From Cyathus striatus (taxonomy: Eukaryota; Basidiomycota; Agaricomycetes; Agaricales; Nidulariaceae): a stretch of DNA of 64,000 nucleotides. Positions within the stretch are counted from its first letter, which is position 1. Each line of letters begins with the position of its first letter. The notes beneath the pieces were generated by a model. It worked only from the letters and a program-made list of their open reading frames with translations. It was not told the DNA's origin and did not search any database. The stretch spans positions 2,480,001 through 2,544,000 of the forward strand of contig JAOVFP010000004.1 in NCBI GenBank assembly GCA_025738555.1, given 5' to 3'. The position numbers and the translations under genes are program-made. Shown piece by piece: positions 61,501 through 64,000 of this stretch.

Positions 61501-62705
61501 AGACCAGTTTGTTGTCGAGGCAGCAGGCAGCATTAGCGAGACAGGGACTCGATCCGGGCATTGCTACGTCCTCTAAGGTTGTACTCTTGGAATCCGAGCT
61601 TTCAAAAGACGTTCTGGGTCTCGATAAAGATGTTCTTGAAGAAGTAAGTTGGAAAAGTTTTTAGTCGGTCATACTTATTAAATTCGTCAAAGATTCTTTC
61701 GACTGTTACGCACGTCCTCCATGCAGGTACGTTCAAATACTTATACCTTATTCAAGTACTAAACGACTTTATTTTAAGCCTGGCAAGTCGATTTCAATCT
61801 TCCCTGTGAATCGTTCGAAGCAGACCTTGCGGGCGTCGTCTCACTTATCAACCTGTGCTTGAACTCTCGATTGCAGTCCCCGCCAAAGCTCCTTTTTGTG
61901 AGCTCTATCGGAATCTTCCAGAGAGGTAATTACCACATACCATACGTTCATAGATCACTCATCCAATGTAATCAGGCAACAACCACGAGGCTATAGCGGA
62001 AGAACCATCCACCGATCCCTCCCAAGCTGTAGGAATGGGATACAGCGAATCCAAATGGGTCGCAGAGTCAATTTTAACAGCAGTGTCTCAAACGACTCCT
62101 CTCCGTCCAATCATTGTTAGATTAGGGCAATTAGCAGGTCCACCTAAAGGCCCATGGAAAACGTCCGAATGGGTCCCGTCGCTCGTTAAATCGAGTATGA
62201 CTCTCGGATGGCTCCCGGAAGCACCCGGGGTACGTCCTTGGGTTCTGTAAATATTACTTAATGCTCATTGTATAAACAGGTAGCATCCTGGATACCAGTC
62301 GACATCGCCTCATCATCTCTAATCGAAATGCGCAATGCAGACGCTCCAATCGTCCACCTCGTCCACCCCAAACCGATCGCATTCAACAGCATCATGGGCG
62401 AGTTTGGTAAAATATTAGGCTTACCTTCGTGCGCTTACAGCGAATGGAAGTCAAAGCTTGTCGATTTGACCAAAGAGGGAAGTATCTCGGATACCATGAT
62501 GAGTGATGTACCGGCTTTGAAGTTGCTTGATTTCTTTGTGCATTTGGAGGATAAGGTGGAGGGCGATGAGGTATTTGGTCTTCCGACGTTGTCGACGAAG
62601 GTGTCGACGGAGGTTTCGAGGAGTCTTAGGGAGTGTAAGGCTCTTTCGGCCGGGGATGTTGAGGGTTGGGTTAGACAGTGGGAGAAGGCAGGATTTTTGC
62701 ATTAG
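58565..62705 (+). CDS. NRPS-like carboxylic acid reductase (A-T-R)
   Basis: From MSDPFLLQIPKTFSSS at 58565 to WVRQWEKAGFLH at 62705, with about 15 short introns and an estimated 1,050-1,100 residues. Adenylation domain: LIYVHSSG joined to SSSSMPKAMKWTHASL (A3, about 59226-59363), ILGCSEGG (A5-like), YATGDLYSPHPTKPGFW (A7) and GRADDQITLSTGKKVNP (A8, about 60375-60430). The A10 lysine is in PTTDKGTIKRN (about 60828). Thiolation domain: NIFDYGCDS, whose Ser codon is split by an intron (61061-61062/61112). Reductase domain: VTGTTGGLGSHVL for NADPH (about 61400), FVSSIG, and GYSESKW with catalytic Tyr and Lys (about 62037). There is no condensation domain. Known relatives activate a carboxylic acid with ATP, load it on phosphopantetheine and release it as an aldehyde. 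All motifs are intact. It is convergent with nothing and lies tandem to the halogenase. Confidence 0.9.
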
Positions 62706-64000
62706 TTTGATAGAAATTGTGTATATGTGATATGGAATGAACCACTGGTTGGAATTGATTTTTTTTCACTTGACATTGCGACTCTGGGTGGGACTTGGCC
62801 ATGAAGTATGTCCAGGTTAAGCATCCTTGCGTCTTGCGAGTGCTCTGAGCGTAAGCGGGGCCGACCGCCGGCATTTACCAGCCTCAAGCATTCTATGACG
62901 CCCTAAGATCCTACTATGTAATCAAACCTGGTCAGCGGGCACGTATGTAGCTCTATGTAACTTGACTAACCTCTAAACCCACTTCCCTACATCGCAACAA
63001 TTCTCAGGAACTTCACAGAGCAATAAACTCCGCAGATATAGTGGCAATGCCACACTATGTAGTATGCACTCGTGATATCTTTTTTTATAACCCTGCCGCT
63101 CAACGAACGATGCATAAGCACCTTGATCAACATTTTACCCAAACCTTGCCCAAACCTATTCCTCGTGAATGACTTTCCAATGACGGATGGTAAGTGAGAT
63201 ACGATAGCGGTGACGTTTTCGTGGTTGTGTGTTTGAAATTCTAGGAACGTATTTGTGCTTGTGAATATCTACCTCGTGGTCGAGGACTTGATTTGGAAGG
63301 TATTCGAGATTGGAATATCGTTTTGTTTGGTGGTGACTCAGAGCAATGAGGCAGCCAGTGGGATCCAGATTGCAGAAAAAAAAGAGAGATGTATGAAGTC
63401 GTGCTAGAACTGTTCCAGACAAAGAAGGACCACATAGTATCGGGAAAACCGAGTGCTTGGCTTTTCATGAGTCTTGACTTGGTGCGCAAGTCTGCATGTA
63501 AGGATACGGACAAAATACGGACGGACCCAACGGAATAAAGCACATGGCAATATCTAATGGAGATCGAGTCTATTTGCTCGCTTGATTGCGGAGTACCACC
63601 AGGGTCGATCTGGTACGATGATGGTCGCTTATGCGGGTATGAATTCCCGGGTGATTTTGAATTCTGTGAAATTGGTATTTTACTAAAAGAGCGGGGAAGG
63701 ATGCGGTATGGGGAACTGGTACCGGGGAAGTGTTTCGTATCTCGAGAAATTTCTTCGCGAGTTGTCTTTTTCACTGACATTCTCCATACTTCTTTGTCCT
63801 CGAGGGAGAGGTGTCCTTAGCTTTCAAGGGAGCGTTTTGGGGTCGGGACGTACCCTTCGGACTTGAGATCCGTCCAGAACGAGCTTGAGGAAAACCAGCT
63901 TTGGTGTGTGCAGACCCGTTTTCTTTGCGCTAGGGTAACTGATTACTCGTAAGCTGTCTTTAGACGAAGCGTCAGGGACACATTTTTGGTTGAATAAGCG
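62706..64000. other. Right edge, no supported gene
   Basis: Opposing frames at 63241-63780 (-, Ser/Pro-rich, 179 codons) and 63557-63820 (+, 87 codons) overlap; neither has a recognised domain. The plus frame has a less biased composition (SLDCGVPPGSIWYDDGRLCG) and could be an exon of a gene running off the window, but I cannot support it. Confidence 0.4.

Noticed and set aside
63241..63820. Overlapping open frames on both strands at the right edge.
   Set aside because: They exclude each other, neither has a recognisable domain, and the window ends before an exon structure can be tested.

Overview
The window looks like chromosomal DNA of a mushroom-forming basidiomycete (Agaricomycetes). The evidence is: genes split by many introns of about 45-95 nt; KDZ-type and TA-target DDE transposon remnants of the kind common in Agaricomycetes; DUF6533 membrane proteins; an F-box protein; and a reductase-type NRPS-like enzyme. 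I cannot name a species. The first two thirds is transposon-rich and mostly decayed. The last 14 kb holds apparently intact genes that form a small biosynthetic gene cluster.

Layout. 0-10 kb: non-coding, with minisatellites, GACGTTGC-motif arrays and a KDZ transposase remnant (5.0-5.6 kb). 10.6-16.0 kb: a large multi-exon gene of a widespread but uncharacterised basidiomycete family (zinc-finger-like cysteines, then a C-terminal PHD finger). It is broken by seven in-frame TGA codons and has a 934-bp transposon inserted just before its stop. 18.1-21.6 and 26.4-31.3 kb: two copies of one duplicated segment, each carrying a DUF6533 gene; a third, 5'-truncated copy of that gene is at 35.3 kb. 21.8-25.0 kb: a 3.2-kb Tc1/mariner-type element with 28-bp terminal inverted repeats, TA target duplication and a decayed transposase. 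34.2-35.1 kb: an internally deleted relative. 38.1-40.0 kb: an intact F-box gene. 41.57-41.67 kb: an intron-containing tRNA-Thr(AGT). 41.7-44.05 kb: a 2.3-kb element with 37-bp terminal inverted repeats. 45.7-46.8 kb: a four-TM protein whose tail is made of 11- and 7-residue repeats.

50.9-62.7 kb: the cluster. A P450 resembling benzoate para-hydroxylases and an isopenicillin-N-synthase-type 2-oxoglutarate/Fe(II) oxygenase lie on the minus strand. A flavin-dependent halogenase and an adenylation-thiolation-reductase enzyme lie on the plus strand. Oxygenase and halogenase are divergent across about 405 bp. Together they suggest a halogenated, probably aromatic, acid that is hydroxylated, chlorinated and reduced to an aldehyde. 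This is an inference; no PKS or terpene synthase is in the window.

A window-wide signature: of the 15 in-frame stops I could follow in transposon-derived genes, 13 are TGA, and in nearly every case the family expects arginine there (CGA to TGA). The single mismatch in each of the three terminal-inverted-repeat pairs is also CpG versus TpG. The single-copy genes do not show this decay. All coordinates and splice sites were read by eye.
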